Below are positions 43,046 through 54,946 of a DNA stretch of 64,000 bases, piece by piece. Position 1 is the stretch's first letter. Each line of letters starts with the position of its first letter. Source of the stretch: Rutpela maculata (Eukaryota; Arthropoda; Insecta; Coleoptera; Cerambycidae). The position numbers and the translations under genes are program-made. Location: NCBI GenBank assembly GCA_936432065.2, contig OW386291.2:12997821-13061820 (forward strand), given 5' to 3'. The notes under the pieces are model-generated. The model was given only the letters and a program-made list of their open reading frames with translations. It did not search any database and was not told the origin of the DNA.

Positions 43046-45831
43046 TAGTACAGGAAAACTTTACTGTAACTTGAAAAAAATTTGTGCAGACCTTAAACTT
43101 TGGTTGTAGGTTCAAAATAGATCAAAGTTCACGAAACAAAAAAGTTTAGCATTTTTACGGATCCGCGGGAACCTATAGGGGGGGGAGGGGCATTTTTATT
43201 TAAAAAATCGATTTTTCTTTATTTTCTCGGGAAATATGCCATTTACAAAAAAATTGTTCAAATAAAAGTTGTTTCTGACCTAGACGCTCATATTTTTTGC
43301 TTGCTTTAGAAAAAAATTGCATTTTAAACTGTAAAGGGATTTTAGAAAAAACGTTAACATTCTTGTTTCTCTGCAAATATATCAACAAATATTAGTTTGA
43401 GAAAATATGGTGGACATCAAAAATTAAGCTTATAAATTGAGAATAAATTTATATTTGTGTAGGGTTAATTGTTTCGGAGATATTTAATTTTATAGATGGC
43501 ATCTGACCATTTTTAGGATGAAGTATTTATTTTAAAATGTTGAATATCTTAGAAACTGTGACACTTCCATCAAAAGTTTTAAGAAACAAAATTAAAGGTA
43601 ACACAGACCCACAAAAAAAAAATGTTCAGGGCAGCGATCCAGACCCATGTATCCCTATGTATTTTGGGTCGCTGAATCTGAATCCGAGGTCAAAAAAAAT
43701 CGTACACCCCCAAAATCTTTAACTAGAGCTAAAAAACACCCCTGGAATGGGGTAAAAAGAAGATTAAGCTACGAGAATAGTTGTTACATCTTAATCAATC
43801 AAATTATACAAATTAAGGTTAAACAGCAACGTACATACAATACACACACACACACCCCAAAGGAGGGGCGAAAACTACCCCTATATATAAAAAAATCGAT
43901 CCAAAACAGCAATGACTGCTGAAAAAGCTCGAAATGTCTAAGTATTGTTGAAGTGACAAGAAACTGCATCAGGTCCATCATAATCTTCATAAACTGCCCC
44001 TATAGGGGTGAGAACAACCACCCCCAAGTTTAAAGGACACGAGAAAAACAAGAAAAAACATAAAATCCAACAGGAAATTGCGTGGTACTCTAAAATAGAA
44101 CTAGAAAATTACACACCATCAACGTCCTACAGTGTCAACCCTCAGAGGGTGTGGAAACTACCCCTATTCAAGATTCAACTTGAAAAGAGCTGCAGTGACC
44201 CTCGAAAAAGCTGGAAACTCCGGAGGTTCGTAAAGGTGAGAAGAGTCGGCAGTAGTTTTGGCTCAATTATTGAAAACTACCCCAATAGCGCTGCCAAAAA
44301 TCACCCCTTATCTTAAATGAAAAAAACAAGAAAAAAACAAGAAAAAAAACATTTATCCAAAAGTATATCCATTTTTATGGATGCTATGATTGGTTAAAAT
44401 TGCGGAGTACTCAGAGTTAGACTTAGAAAGTCACGTACCACTGTTGTTAATGAATTCCACTCCCCTAGGGGGTGAAAACTACCCCCCTGTGTGAGAAACA
44501 ACCATGAGAAGTGACTTCTGAAAAACTCGAAACATCTGCGTTTTGTTTTACAGCATTTACAGCATCCTACGGATATAGAGGTGCCATCTCGCAACCCCGT
44601 GGGGGTGGTTTTCAAGCACAGCGTCGAACATAGTCTAGTTTCTTCTCACTTTCACACAACGCAGGTGTTTCGAATTTTTATAGAAGTCACTGTAACTTTT
44701 TATAGTTAAATTTTACGGAGGGGGTAGTTTTCACACCCTCTGAAGGTTGACACTGTAAGACGTTGATGGTACGTAAGTTTCTGGTTCTATTTTAGAGTAC
44801 TACGCAACTTCAGCCAATCATAGCATCCATGAAAATAGAAATCCTGTTGGATTTTACGTTTTTTCTTGTTTTTCTCGTGTCCTTTAGGCTTAGAGATGGT
44901 CGTTCTCAACCCTATGGGGGAATTTATGAAGATTAAGTCGGACCTAATGCAGTTTCTTATTACTTTAACAAAACTTAGGCATTTCGAGCTTTTTCGAGCT
45001 TTTGGGGGCTAGTTTTCGCCCCTCTCTGGGGGTGTGTTTCATATTTATTGTATGTACGTTGCTGTTTAACCTTAATTTGTATAATTCGATTGATTAAGAT
45101 GTAACAACTATTCTCGTAGCTTAATCTTCTTTTTACCCCATTCCAGCTCTAGCTAAAAATTTTGGGGGTGTACGATTTTTTTTTTAACCTCAGATTCGGA
45201 TTCAGCGACCGAAAATACATAGGGATACATGGGTCTGGATCGCTGCCCTGAACATTTTTTTTTTGTGGGGATGTGTAATTAATCAATCTTTAAAATGATT
45301 TTTTGTTTGTTTCTACATCATAAAAAATAAAAAAGTTATGGCCGATTCAATGTACGTTTTCACATTTTTGTTAACAAAATGTCGGCATTTTGTTATTGTA
45401 ATTGCTCAGTAACTAATTCTTTCAAAAATGCTGTTTTCGTTAATATATAGCATCACCTAGATGCTGAATTTATTTTGTCCCTTTAAAACACTTTTAGAAA
45501 AAAAATTCATCCGAAAAATGGCCGTATTTCGGTTAATTATTGCTATAAAATTAATTTAAAAACACCAAATTAAAGATAATTTTGTCAGAAACAACTCTTA
45601 TTCGAACTAGTTTTTTGTAAATACTATATTTCTCGAGAAAATAGAGAAAAAACAATTTTTTTTATTAAAAATAACCCCTTTCACCCCCTATAGGTTCCCG
45701 CGGATCCATGAAACTCCCAAACTTTTTTGTTTCGTGAACTTTGGCATATTTTAACCTTATAACCAAAGTTTAAAGTCTGCACAAATTTTTTTTGAGTTAC
45801 GGTCATTTTTTTTCAATCTTCTCCAGTACTA
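43046..45831. mobile_element. 2.8-kb foldback element with modular CCCC/GGGG hairpins
   Basis: The whole unit is an inverted repeat with arms of about 1.3 kb meeting near 44.45 kb. The ends are TAGTACAGGA (left) and the complement of TAGTACTGGA (right). The arms share long blocks such as GATCAAAGTTCACGAAACAA, a CCAGACCCATGTATCCCTAT block and CATCTTAATCAATC. Inside, eight modules pair a C-run with a G-run next to GAAAACTACCCC or its complement. No transposase is encoded. A third, single copy of the outer arm lies at 61397-61680. Confidence 0.8.
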
Positions 45832-45856
45832 TTTGTATAGATGCTTAAAAAAGAAA

Positions 45857-45917
45857 ATATGAAATATGAACATTGAAATATGAAATATGAACATATGAAA
45901 TATGAAATATGAACATT
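45857..45917. repeat. Short tandem repeat of GAAATATGAACAT units
   Basis: About five imperfect 10-17-bp units lie directly outside the right end of the foldback. Confidence 0.85.
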
Positions 45918-47330
45918 ATGAAATTGCATTATTTACAATTACTGGCTTCTAAATTAGTTTAGTTGTACAACCCTTAAAAAACAGACGTGTCTTGTGAGGT
46001 CCCTGTGAATTTGTGTACAAATTCGGTTGAAACTTTGTTAGACTGGACAAAATTGTGTTGCACTGACACGTAAACAATTCAATATTATATTACTTAAAAG
46101 CTTCCATTTTATAAATAAGTGGTCAACATGTTACCTCGAACCCCACAATATCGAAGGAATAGTAGCATTTGGCAATTTAAACAGTGAACATCATCATACA
46201 CTTATTTTACGTGTAATGCAGTAAATTATAGAGTAGTGCAGTGGCATTGTCTACCTGCTGGAAAAAAACAAAGACAAGAAGAAATCACCGCAAATACCCA
46301 AAAAGGAAAGCAAAGGCATCACAGATAAGAGTTTTAACCATTTTATTTGTATTAATCACAAACGCGAGTTTTGGTAATTTACATGCTAATCATTTTTAAT
46401 AATTTTACTAGTTGCTACAGAGAGTTTAACAAATTTCTTAGACAAATAAACTTTGACGTGTCCATAATTATTAAACAGAAGAAGCTTGAGAAGAGTTGAA
46501 AGGGGCATCATCCAACTGTCGCAAAAACAATACGACTAAAACGACATAAAACATTAACATTACCAGGAGGGAAAACAATTACAAAAAAGATGGAAGCGAT
46601 CGCAATGAAGTACTGATATGTTTATCCACGGTATCAAGAGCTTTACACAAACAGAATAGTATAGATACAAGTTTTTCTTTATCAAGATTTCTGATTGACA
46701 CTAATGCCTTTTCCGTCACCAAAAGCTACGGTCATATACCACTTAAAAAAAAATGGATTGGACGCTTAACAAGTGAATTTGACTGTCATTAACGTTTGCC
46801 TTAAAAAAAAAAGGAATGACAGAAGCTACTTTTACTTCCATAGGTTTGTACTGGCCTACTCATTTCGTTTTGTGAGACATATTGTGCTATGAAAATTTGC
46901 TAAAATAAATACTTATTTGACTTACAGCAAACTAGTCATAGTGCAATGTGTCATGTCTGGAGTTGGCAACTTACCTGAAACGAAAGAAAAATATTATTAG
47001 ATAAAAATCAAACAAGAATCGTATACCTATAACTACTTGTATACTGATAAAAAACATATCAATTGCAAAATCTTAGAGAATATATACAACCATAATTAGT
47101 TACTGATTTCCTACTAAAGATAACGGCAGCAAAGTACGTACATGTACGAATTTATGGGTAACTAGACATTTCATATTAATTGATGCGAAGCAGATTGAAT
47201 GCGCAATGATACAAAGGAATTTAAACGGTGGGGGCTCGATCGAGACGGTTGCCCATTTTGTCGCGTGTAAACCCGACCTGATGTACGTACTTGCCTGCCG
47301 TTATCTGTATATATTTTCCGCATTACCGTA
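45918..47330. other. Non-coding stretch, no feature recognised
   Basis: No open frame with recognisable motifs and no obvious repeat pair. Confidence 0.4.
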
Positions 47331-47430
47331 TTCCCTTGGCCTTCATGCTCACCAGACCTTTTACCTATAGAACAAATTTAGGATGAGATCAGACATGGCT
47401 TGGTAATTTTACATTTAATTTTCCAGACCA
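47331..47430 (+). pseudogene. Tc1-like transposase C-terminal relic
   Basis: One frame reads PWPSCSPDLLPIEQI, then a stop, then DEIRHGL. This is the SPDLNPIE-x-x-WD block holding the third catalytic residue of Tc1-family DD34E transposases, with the expected Trp changed to a stop. Nothing upstream of it is recognisable, so only a shard remains. Confidence 0.6.
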
Positions 47431-49080
47431 AATCGATTTTCGCCTACGTCAGGAAGACTTGATGAATGTTAAAGAAATATCAGACTCCAGTAATTATCGA
47501 TTTCTTGCCATTTTCCATCGGAATTTGAACCATAATTTATTACAAGAAATAACATTACTTGTGTAAGATTCAATAAATTCCTGAATTTATACTCGACTGT
47601 TTTATTAAAATTACATTTCGCCAAGCACATATATCTTTTAATCACTAACATCTATTTCTGCATACTTTCATGTAATTTATTTTAAATTTATGCACCTGGC
47701 ATATTATATTCTCAAAGATGCCAAGAATTTTTTCATATTCAAGAAAATAATGATAAACTAGGGCAAATTCCTTTCTACCAGTTTTGTTTAAAAAGAGAAT
47801 ATGAAGAACTAAAGTAATAGATGTCCCTTTAACTTAAATTTGAATTTTGAGGAAAATGCGCGACTTTGATTTTTGAATGTGTACCTAGAAATTGTTCAGT
47901 AATAAACGTGAGTAAAATCTCTGCAAAACATTTGCACGATTCAATCCATCCATTCCTTGAAATTAAGAGTTCAGCCACCGACACAGTAGTACGTAGCCCT
48001 TATTAAAATCGTAATTAATCACAAATCCATTCCACATTCTCCACTTAATTATGTTCGAGTGCGTGTAAAACATATATTTACAAAGCAGCCCGCCGACGCA
48101 ACTCTCAGCTACCAATGGTTAGGGGCGTCAGTGCAAACACGGCTTCAAAACTTTTTTTAACATTCAGGTTTAATCGGGCGGCAATGCAATTAAAACCAAC
48201 TAACCGTACAATACACAGCGCTAAAAACGTTAAAGCAAATCAGCCCCGTGAATTTTTCAGCGAGATGCATAATGCGGATCAAAGCCAGGGTTTTCAAATC
48301 AAACGCTTTTCCAATGTCCATATCCAAATAATTAGGGAAACGAGATTTTTATGGTATTGTATTTTTGGATCATTATATAAATATAGGAGCTATAAAGTAT
48401 TTCGAATTTATATATAAAACCGTCCGTAAGTGGTCGATGGTTGTGTGTCCACATTTTTTTAAGCGTAACCCCTTTCCGCGCAGACTATGGTTTTTGATTT
48501 GGCAAATATCTTTAAATGTGACGGTATGTTTTTATACTAGACATTAGAGATGCATCGTCCATGTTGCAGACAACTGGTATTCCCAAGAATTGTTTGAGGA
48601 TATTTCTATCATGTAAATCCTTTGAAACGTTTAAAAATTTCTATTACTCCTGCAAAATATCTCAACGCTCTTTCTAAATTCCATATTAGACTGTTGGGAT
48701 TTATTTTAAATGTTCCCACAATAACATGTTAAATTTATCGTTACACCTCCCTGAAGTACCTGTAAATTCCGACAAGACGCTTGACTTTCTTACAAAATCC
48801 ATAAATTTTCCCATCCGTACATTCCTGTGATTTACTCCGGCATAGAACACAAACTGACGTTTCAAAGTTAACCAGCATAATGCCATATTAAGATCTCACA
48901 TCTTCTGATTAATTCCTTTGAATACATTATTCTATGTAGTTACCCAATAATTCTAATTGCAAAGCTCTATATTTTTTTTAATTTCTAGGAAACCGCATTG
49001 TACTTCTTTCTACTTCCCGGAATATCTTAAGCTTCCACAATATTCAAATACAGAAAAATGTCCAAAATAGGACGACTGGA
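47431..49080. other. Non-coding stretch, no gene recognised
   Basis: The 100-codon frame at 48115-48417 has no motif I recognise. No repeat structure was seen. Confidence 0.4.
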
Positions 49081-49196
49081 TTTTAAACAGTTCAAGGTGT
49101 TAATGGTAACAGCTAGTTATATAAACAATATATAAAGGTAACGAAGGTATATAAGAAAGGTTTCAGAGTAGACTCCTACAGTCACAAAGGTTTATT

Positions 49197-49277
49197 ACAG
49201 TTTTATAAAATTACTGTTTGTTACACGAGTATAATAAATGATATAAATATGTCCATCACAGTTTTATAAAACCTACT

Positions 49278-49318
<41 letters not shown>

Positions 49319-50165
49319 CAAGTTTGTATAAGGCTTGCCGTTACCTCATTATAAAACTAATATTTCCTAGGTTATATAGCAGTATTGTTAATTACCTTTA
49401 TAAAAATAAGGAGACAATAGCGTTTCGATGTATATATTATAAAACTTGGTGATCAATTTAGTAAAGAAAATTTCTTATGTAATCCTCAATTATATTTACT
49501 AAATGTTACCCTTATAAACCTTGAAAATATTCCATGTCCTCTTGTGTTCTGATTACAGTTTCTTGAGTGTTTATAATTACTCTTAACTATATGCATAGCA
49601 GCTTGCTAAAACTCAGGAAGAAAATATCATACCATTCAGCCACATACTGAAATTTGCTGAGACTGAAATGGATGAATGTCTATCTCTAAGTATCGCAGGA
49701 TACCCATAATTAAAGGTATCTATCTAGCATCTCAAATAATGTGTGTTGCTATAGTTTTTTCAAATACTTCTGAGACCTTTAAGCTTTATAACAACACTTT
49801 CAGGAACGTTAGATCGCTTAAGAGTATACAGCAAACCTACAGTTTTATAACGGCACTATTTAAAGATACATAGTATTACTCAAGTTTACGTATAAGGTTA
49901 CTATGGGTGATATTAAAGTTTAAAAAAACTGCATTGTTTTTAAACATATTGTTTTGTTAGACATCATTTATTGACTCTAATTAAAACTTAGTGTTTAACT
50001 TATTTATATTACCAACACCAATATATGCAGTTTATAAAGGGAATCGTAAAACTTTACTTTGTTAAATAAATCATTTCTTCTGATTACACGCTCTTACTGG
50101 TTGCACACGCAACAGCAGCCTTTATAAACTGCTCCATTTAAGTGCTTTAAGATGTTTATAAGGGT
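49197..50165. promoter_or_regulatory. Cluster of TTATAAA-type motifs
   Basis: At least ten occurrences of TTATAAA or its complement, often as ACAGTTTTATAA or CCTTTATAAA, lie in about 970 bp (for example 49200, 49262, 49349, 49397, 49437, 49510, 49843, 50030, 50120). Function is unknown; the density is the only evidence. Confidence 0.3.
49279..49317. repeat. AT dinucleotide microsatellite
   Basis: About 19 AT units. Confidence 0.95.
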
Positions 50166-51506
50166 AACAAAAACTACTTAAGCAGTGATGGCAAAATTTA
50201 CTCTTATATAATCGAAACTGTTTATGGGGAACTACACTCTTTTAGATAAACTAGTTGTATAGTTTATTAATCTAACAACAATACAAATTTTCACTATTTT
50301 AGCTACGGCCAAAATTGATAAAAGTCTCTTCAGTTATTACGTTACTTTAAACATTGACCAATGTAAATTCATCCATTTAAAAAGTGAGTATTTGGGCGAA
50401 CTTCTCATGATCGTATTCAAGTTATAATTAATGTAATTTCAGGATGATCTTGGCACGGCATTTAGTATCCATCCAACAGCTGTACATGGGCGACTTTGGT
50501 TTGTTGAACTGGGCACCTGTTGAAGAGGCCTCCAGACACCTATCACAAGTCGTCGACCAATTTAAATTAATAAGTCAAAAGCTACTGGCCAAACTGATTA
50601 ATAATTATAACTTACTAGAATATGGCATGTACCTCGAAGTTTTTTGCCCGTAGCTGGAATATCCACACCCACTTTGGGGACGAAAACTGTCATGGAAATA
50701 ATATATAAATAATAATAAAATAATCCTTCTAAGATTTGCACGATTTTTATTAAAATTCAGTACATATAGCATATATGTGTAGTAATAGCGCTTTTAAAAA
50801 TAATCCTTAATGTGCAGAGATAAAGTTATTGGGTTTTCTGGTATTCACATATATACAGAAAATTGATGTGTAAATAAATTCAACGACAGGTCCAGGAAAT
50901 ATTCAATAAAAATTCTAGGAACATACGCAGTATAGTGTGGCAAAGCCCCATCTTATATAGGTCCTTAAACAGGATTTAATTGAGTCAGACTAGGATCTAA
51001 CTCTTCCCTGTCCAATGAGATTATGCTCAAGAAGAGAAAGGTCAACAAAATTTTGTAATGTACAATTCCTTCCCAAATATCAACTCTTTGGAAATATTAA
51101 GTATGTAAGTTTATTAATTAGTGGGGGACCCGATGCTCCTCATTATCAAGAAGTCTGTTCACTAAACAAAAGGTTTAGTCATTAACCCAGAAAATTGTAA
51201 TTTACGATCTTCGGCATTCTGTCTTACATTTTATGTTTAAATTGCTCATGATTTTGTCATTCAAACCGTCGGCGTCGAGTAAACGTAAATTATGAATCGG
51301 AAATGTGATTTAAAACAGTTGACATGGAACTAAACATCAACCAAAATTTGAATATTCTAATTTTTGTTGTACACCAGAAATAGTAGGTATATTTAATACT
51401 GGAGTCCCGTAAACATTTTAGTACTGATTTGTCTAACCAGCAGAATCGAGTGAAGTACATATGGGAGAGTCAGAAAAAGTTGGGTAGACATTACATTCTG
51501 GACCGG
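50166..51506. other. Non-coding stretch with one weak exon candidate
   Basis: At 50444 a good 3' splice-like site (TGTAATTTCAG) precedes 26 codons reading DDLGTAFSIHPTAVHGRL..., which faintly recalls a cadherin repeat, before a stop. Otherwise nothing is recognised. Confidence 0.25.
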
Positions 51507-53326
51507 GTGTTTTAGACGCCATTTTCCAAAATGGCCGACACCGATTTTATTTTGTATATATTTCTGCTCCTGCCACAGTCACACTCATCATTTAGGTGTC
51601 TAAATATATGTATTTAAGGGCAAGGAATCGATTAAGATGGTTTCTGAAGATGCCTGACGCTATTTATTAAATAAAATCAGTACTAAAAATTTTATATGGC
51701 GTAATCCGCAATTTAAAAACTGGCCTACTTTACTGTAATATTTATGCTGATACATCCTAAAAACTGGAATGTTCATTTCATAAAGATATTTTTATTTTAC
51801 ATTGATGAAAATGGATGATCATCAAACGATGGGAATGAGATTGGCAACTGTTCGCCAAGAAAAACCAAATGTTTTATTTGACGTGGAGAAGTGCATTATT
51901 TGTCAGGTTGTAGACAGTAACAAGACAGTTACCACAGTTAATGGAAGAAAAAGAGTACAAGAAGCAGCCGCCATAAGAGAAGACATAGTGGCAAAAAGGC
52001 TGAAAAGTGTGGCTTCTGATGTTGTGTTTGTGTATCACGTGACAAACCGGTGCTATAAAACGTATACTTTAAAGAAATATCTTGAAAAAATAGCAGCAGA
52101 AAAGGCTAATAGTGAAGTATCAGAAAGTGAAGATGACCATGCCAATGACGAAATCTCCGGAATCCGAACGAGCAAAAGTTTTTTTATCTGCAGCAATCTA
52201 TTTTCAAGATGACGTTTATACTCGTGTGACAGATCTGGAATCAGATACTCAAGTGTTTGGTGCAGATTTAATGTACCACAAAGTTTGTTTGGAAGCATAT
52301 TTAAGCAAATATGAATATGCTATGAAACCATTTCACCAAAAGATGTGGCATTTGAAAAAGGAATGGAAATTATAGGCCCTAAGCTTAAAGAAGGATATGG
52401 CTTCACACTAACGGAAATCCGTGAATTGTTAAATGAATTGGCTGGTGGAAACGTAATTAGAAACAACGAAGTTAAACTAAGACTGCAAAGACATTACGAG
52501 GATGAAATAAGCTTCAGTTCATCTGATAGTAAAAATGAATCATTGATGGTTTTCTCGTCAAAACTAGGGATTGATGAAATAGTCAAACTTATGCGGAAAG
52601 TAGATAACATCAAAGCTGCTGCAAAAGAAATCAGAAATCATCAAAGTGTAACTTTGAACTTCGTTATTCATTACAGAAGCGGAAACACATATCAGAGCTA
52701 CCACCCTTATCTTTTTCAATAAGAAATGGACAAATCCATATGCTTTTTTGTTTTACGGGAATGCTTAAACCTATCACAAAGCTATCTTCCTGATACAAGC
52801 CTGCAGCTGACAGATTATGGATGGTGCAACGATGTAAATGGTGTGCTAAAGCCTGATCGGCGCCTTAACAAAATGCCTTCTGAACTATTAATACAGTGCA
52901 GGTGTACAGCATGTGCTACTAGTACTAGTGTAAATGTAAATTGCAATATTTGACATGCACAGAGTATTGCAAAGATAGACTGAGAAAAAAGTATGTTAGT
53001 TTTACACTCAGTTTTCCATAACAGAGTATACTTCTGTGCCTATAAAAATGTGCAAATATAATTAAATTTTGTAGTGTAAATATCACTTTCCAAATAAAAT
53101 ATTGTATTCCACTTTTGTTCATATTTTTATTTAAAATCCAAAATATAACTGATTTCCTTTAATAAATAGCAGTCAGGCAACTTAACAAACTATCTTAATC
53201 GATTCCTTGCCCTTAAAAACATATATTTAGACATCTAATTGATGAACATGACTGTCGCAGGAGCAGAAATATATACAAAATAAAATCGGTGTCGGCCATT
53301 TTGGAAAATGGCGTCTAAAACACCTG
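51507..53326 (+). mobile_element. DNA transposon with TIRs, element B (same ORF type as element A)
   Basis: The left end GGTGTTTTAGACGCCATT is mirrored exactly at the right. The TIRs extend about 150 bp (through GGGCAAGGAATCGATTAAGA). Boundaries are uncertain by a few bp and no clear target duplication was found. The interior encodes a decayed protein at 51805-52980. Confidence 0.75.
51805..52980 (+). pseudogene. Element B protein with N-terminal zinc motif and C-terminal CxC-like region
   Basis: Four frames are stitched by indels. 51805-52130: VEKCIICQVVDSN (C-x2-C) and VYHVTNRCYKTYT (H, C). 52112-52375: LSAAIYFQDDVYTRV and ADLMYHKVCLEAYLSKYEY, a second Y-H-x-x-C. 52345-52722: MEIIGPKLKEGYGFTLTEIR. 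52726 onward: LTDYGWCNDVNGVLKPDRRL then QCRCTACA; after a shift near 52920 comes CKCKLQYLTCTEYCKD. The Gly-Trp / Leu-Pro linker / Cys cluster order is the same as in element A (4941-5192). A central region is probably deleted near 52690-52730. The family name and activity are unknown to me; a transposase or its DNA-binding partner is the natural guess from its place between TIRs. Confidence 0.55.
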
Positions 53327-54044
53327 GTCACGAGTCACAATAAGTGGCTTTTATTCCGAATAAAACATGGTATTTTTTCTTCAAACGTCGATTAGCTATA
53401 AAAGAAATAAAGATAAAAAAATTCAAATTTCACCACCAAAAACGCATTGTGTTAATATCGCATGGCCAGCGTATTAAATATAATATGCGTTGCTATGGAT
53501 ATTACTTTTTCTGCCGCTCACAGCGTCAGAAAAAGTACTTTTACTTCCGTTGTCAACGGCAACGCACAGCCTTCTAAAAAGTAAAACTTTAATGTCATGA
53601 AATGAGTTAAGAAATGCCATGTATTTCCGACGTTTGAAAAAAAACAGTTTCTTTTAAATAAAACTAAGTAACTTGAGATATCTACTTTAAGAGAAACATT
53701 GGATAACATAACAATAATACACCAGATACTTCCATCCCATCGCCTTTGCGAATATCCTGAGTAACAATAATTAACTTTATTGATGATGTACAGCTTCCTG
53801 AGGGTCTACGGATATGAAACCAAGCAATAAACACTTTCTTGACAAAATACTCTTTCAAATAAAGACAACGACAACAAAATCGAACTACCCGAGATATGAA
53901 GCCATATACAGACTTACACATAGACAGACTTACACAGACATACAAACATACTCGTCAAACTTACAACACCCCCATTTCTTGTGTCAAGGGGTTAATAATA
54001 AATATCTTAGATGAAGTCGTTAAAACGAAAAAGTACGTTTTACA
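53327..54044. other. Non-coding interval with a partial inverted repeat
   Basis: TTCAAACGTCG near 53380 and its complement near 53630, with a CATGG-A neighbour, suggest a decayed foldback of about 280 bp. No gene is seen. Confidence 0.35.
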
Positions 54045-54356
54045 TACAGGGTGTAATCATTTTCATGTCATTAAAAAAAATTGGTGGTGGGGAACGACTA
54101 AATGAACAAAAAAACCTTATATAACATGGGATCTAAAACCCATAGTTTTAGAAGAAAAAAAAATTTCGGAAATTTTCAGTAAAATTGTTTGAGAACTGCT
54201 GGAATGTTGGCCTTTATTTTCGCGTATGTCGACGCCTCTAACCATCAAATACGCTAATACAGCTATTTCAAAGTATCGCGCTCCTTTGTTAGAGACCGTG
54301 CGTCGGCCGAGGATACAAGTTTGATAACCGCACTTTTTAAAAGTAGGTAAGGTAAA

Positions 54357-54590
54357 GGGATCTACACACGACCCAGCAGCAGAGAGCAGACCAATCGATC
54401 TTCTCGGTACACTTTAAAGATTGCCATGCGAACTCGTAAAAGTGAGCTGGTCTACTGGATTGACCTGGTCTGCTCGATTGTCGGTGCGCTTTGAGGACCT
54501 GAAATTCCAGCAGACCAGTTCACTTTTATGAGAATGGCAATTTTCAAAGTGTACCGAGAAGGACGGTTGGCTGGATCCTCTGTAGACCCC
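54357..54590. mobile_element. Hairpin MITE nested in the 54.0-56.6 kb transposon
   Basis: GGGATCTACA and TGTAGACCCC close a 234-bp unit. The inner arms (about 54400-54457 and 54514-54565) pair well, including CTTCTCGGTACACTTT and its complement. It is non-coding. Confidence 0.7.
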
Positions 54591-54946
54591 TGAAGGTCTT
54601 TAGCGTTGCGGTAAAAGGAAAGACGTCGGCGTTTTCTGAGTGCTTAGTAGATCTGAAGAAAACTATATAATATTTTAGTTTCTGTGGACACTTTGTTAAG
54701 TACACACGTCGAACCCGTTCGTTGTTTTCGTTCTTTTTGAATTTTAGGCCACGTATTTACAGTTAAGATTTATTTTATTGACTTACCGTTCAAGTCGTTA
54801 AGTTCTTGATTATGTACAGACACTACTTGTCCGTTCTTTTTGTGTTACTTTTTGGATTTTGGACCAAGTTTTTATTTTTATTTTCTTTATTGACAACGTT
54901 AGTTGATAGTTTAGTGTGGTATTTTAAAACGCAGATTTTGAACGCA

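Noticed and set aside
48115..48417. 100-codon frame
   Set aside because: No recognisable domain or neighbours; likely chance.
54806..54946. Hydrophobic N-terminal extension that looks like a membrane segment
   Set aside because: It precedes ATG 54947, where the family-typical transposase N-terminus starts; the extension is untranslated leader read in frame.
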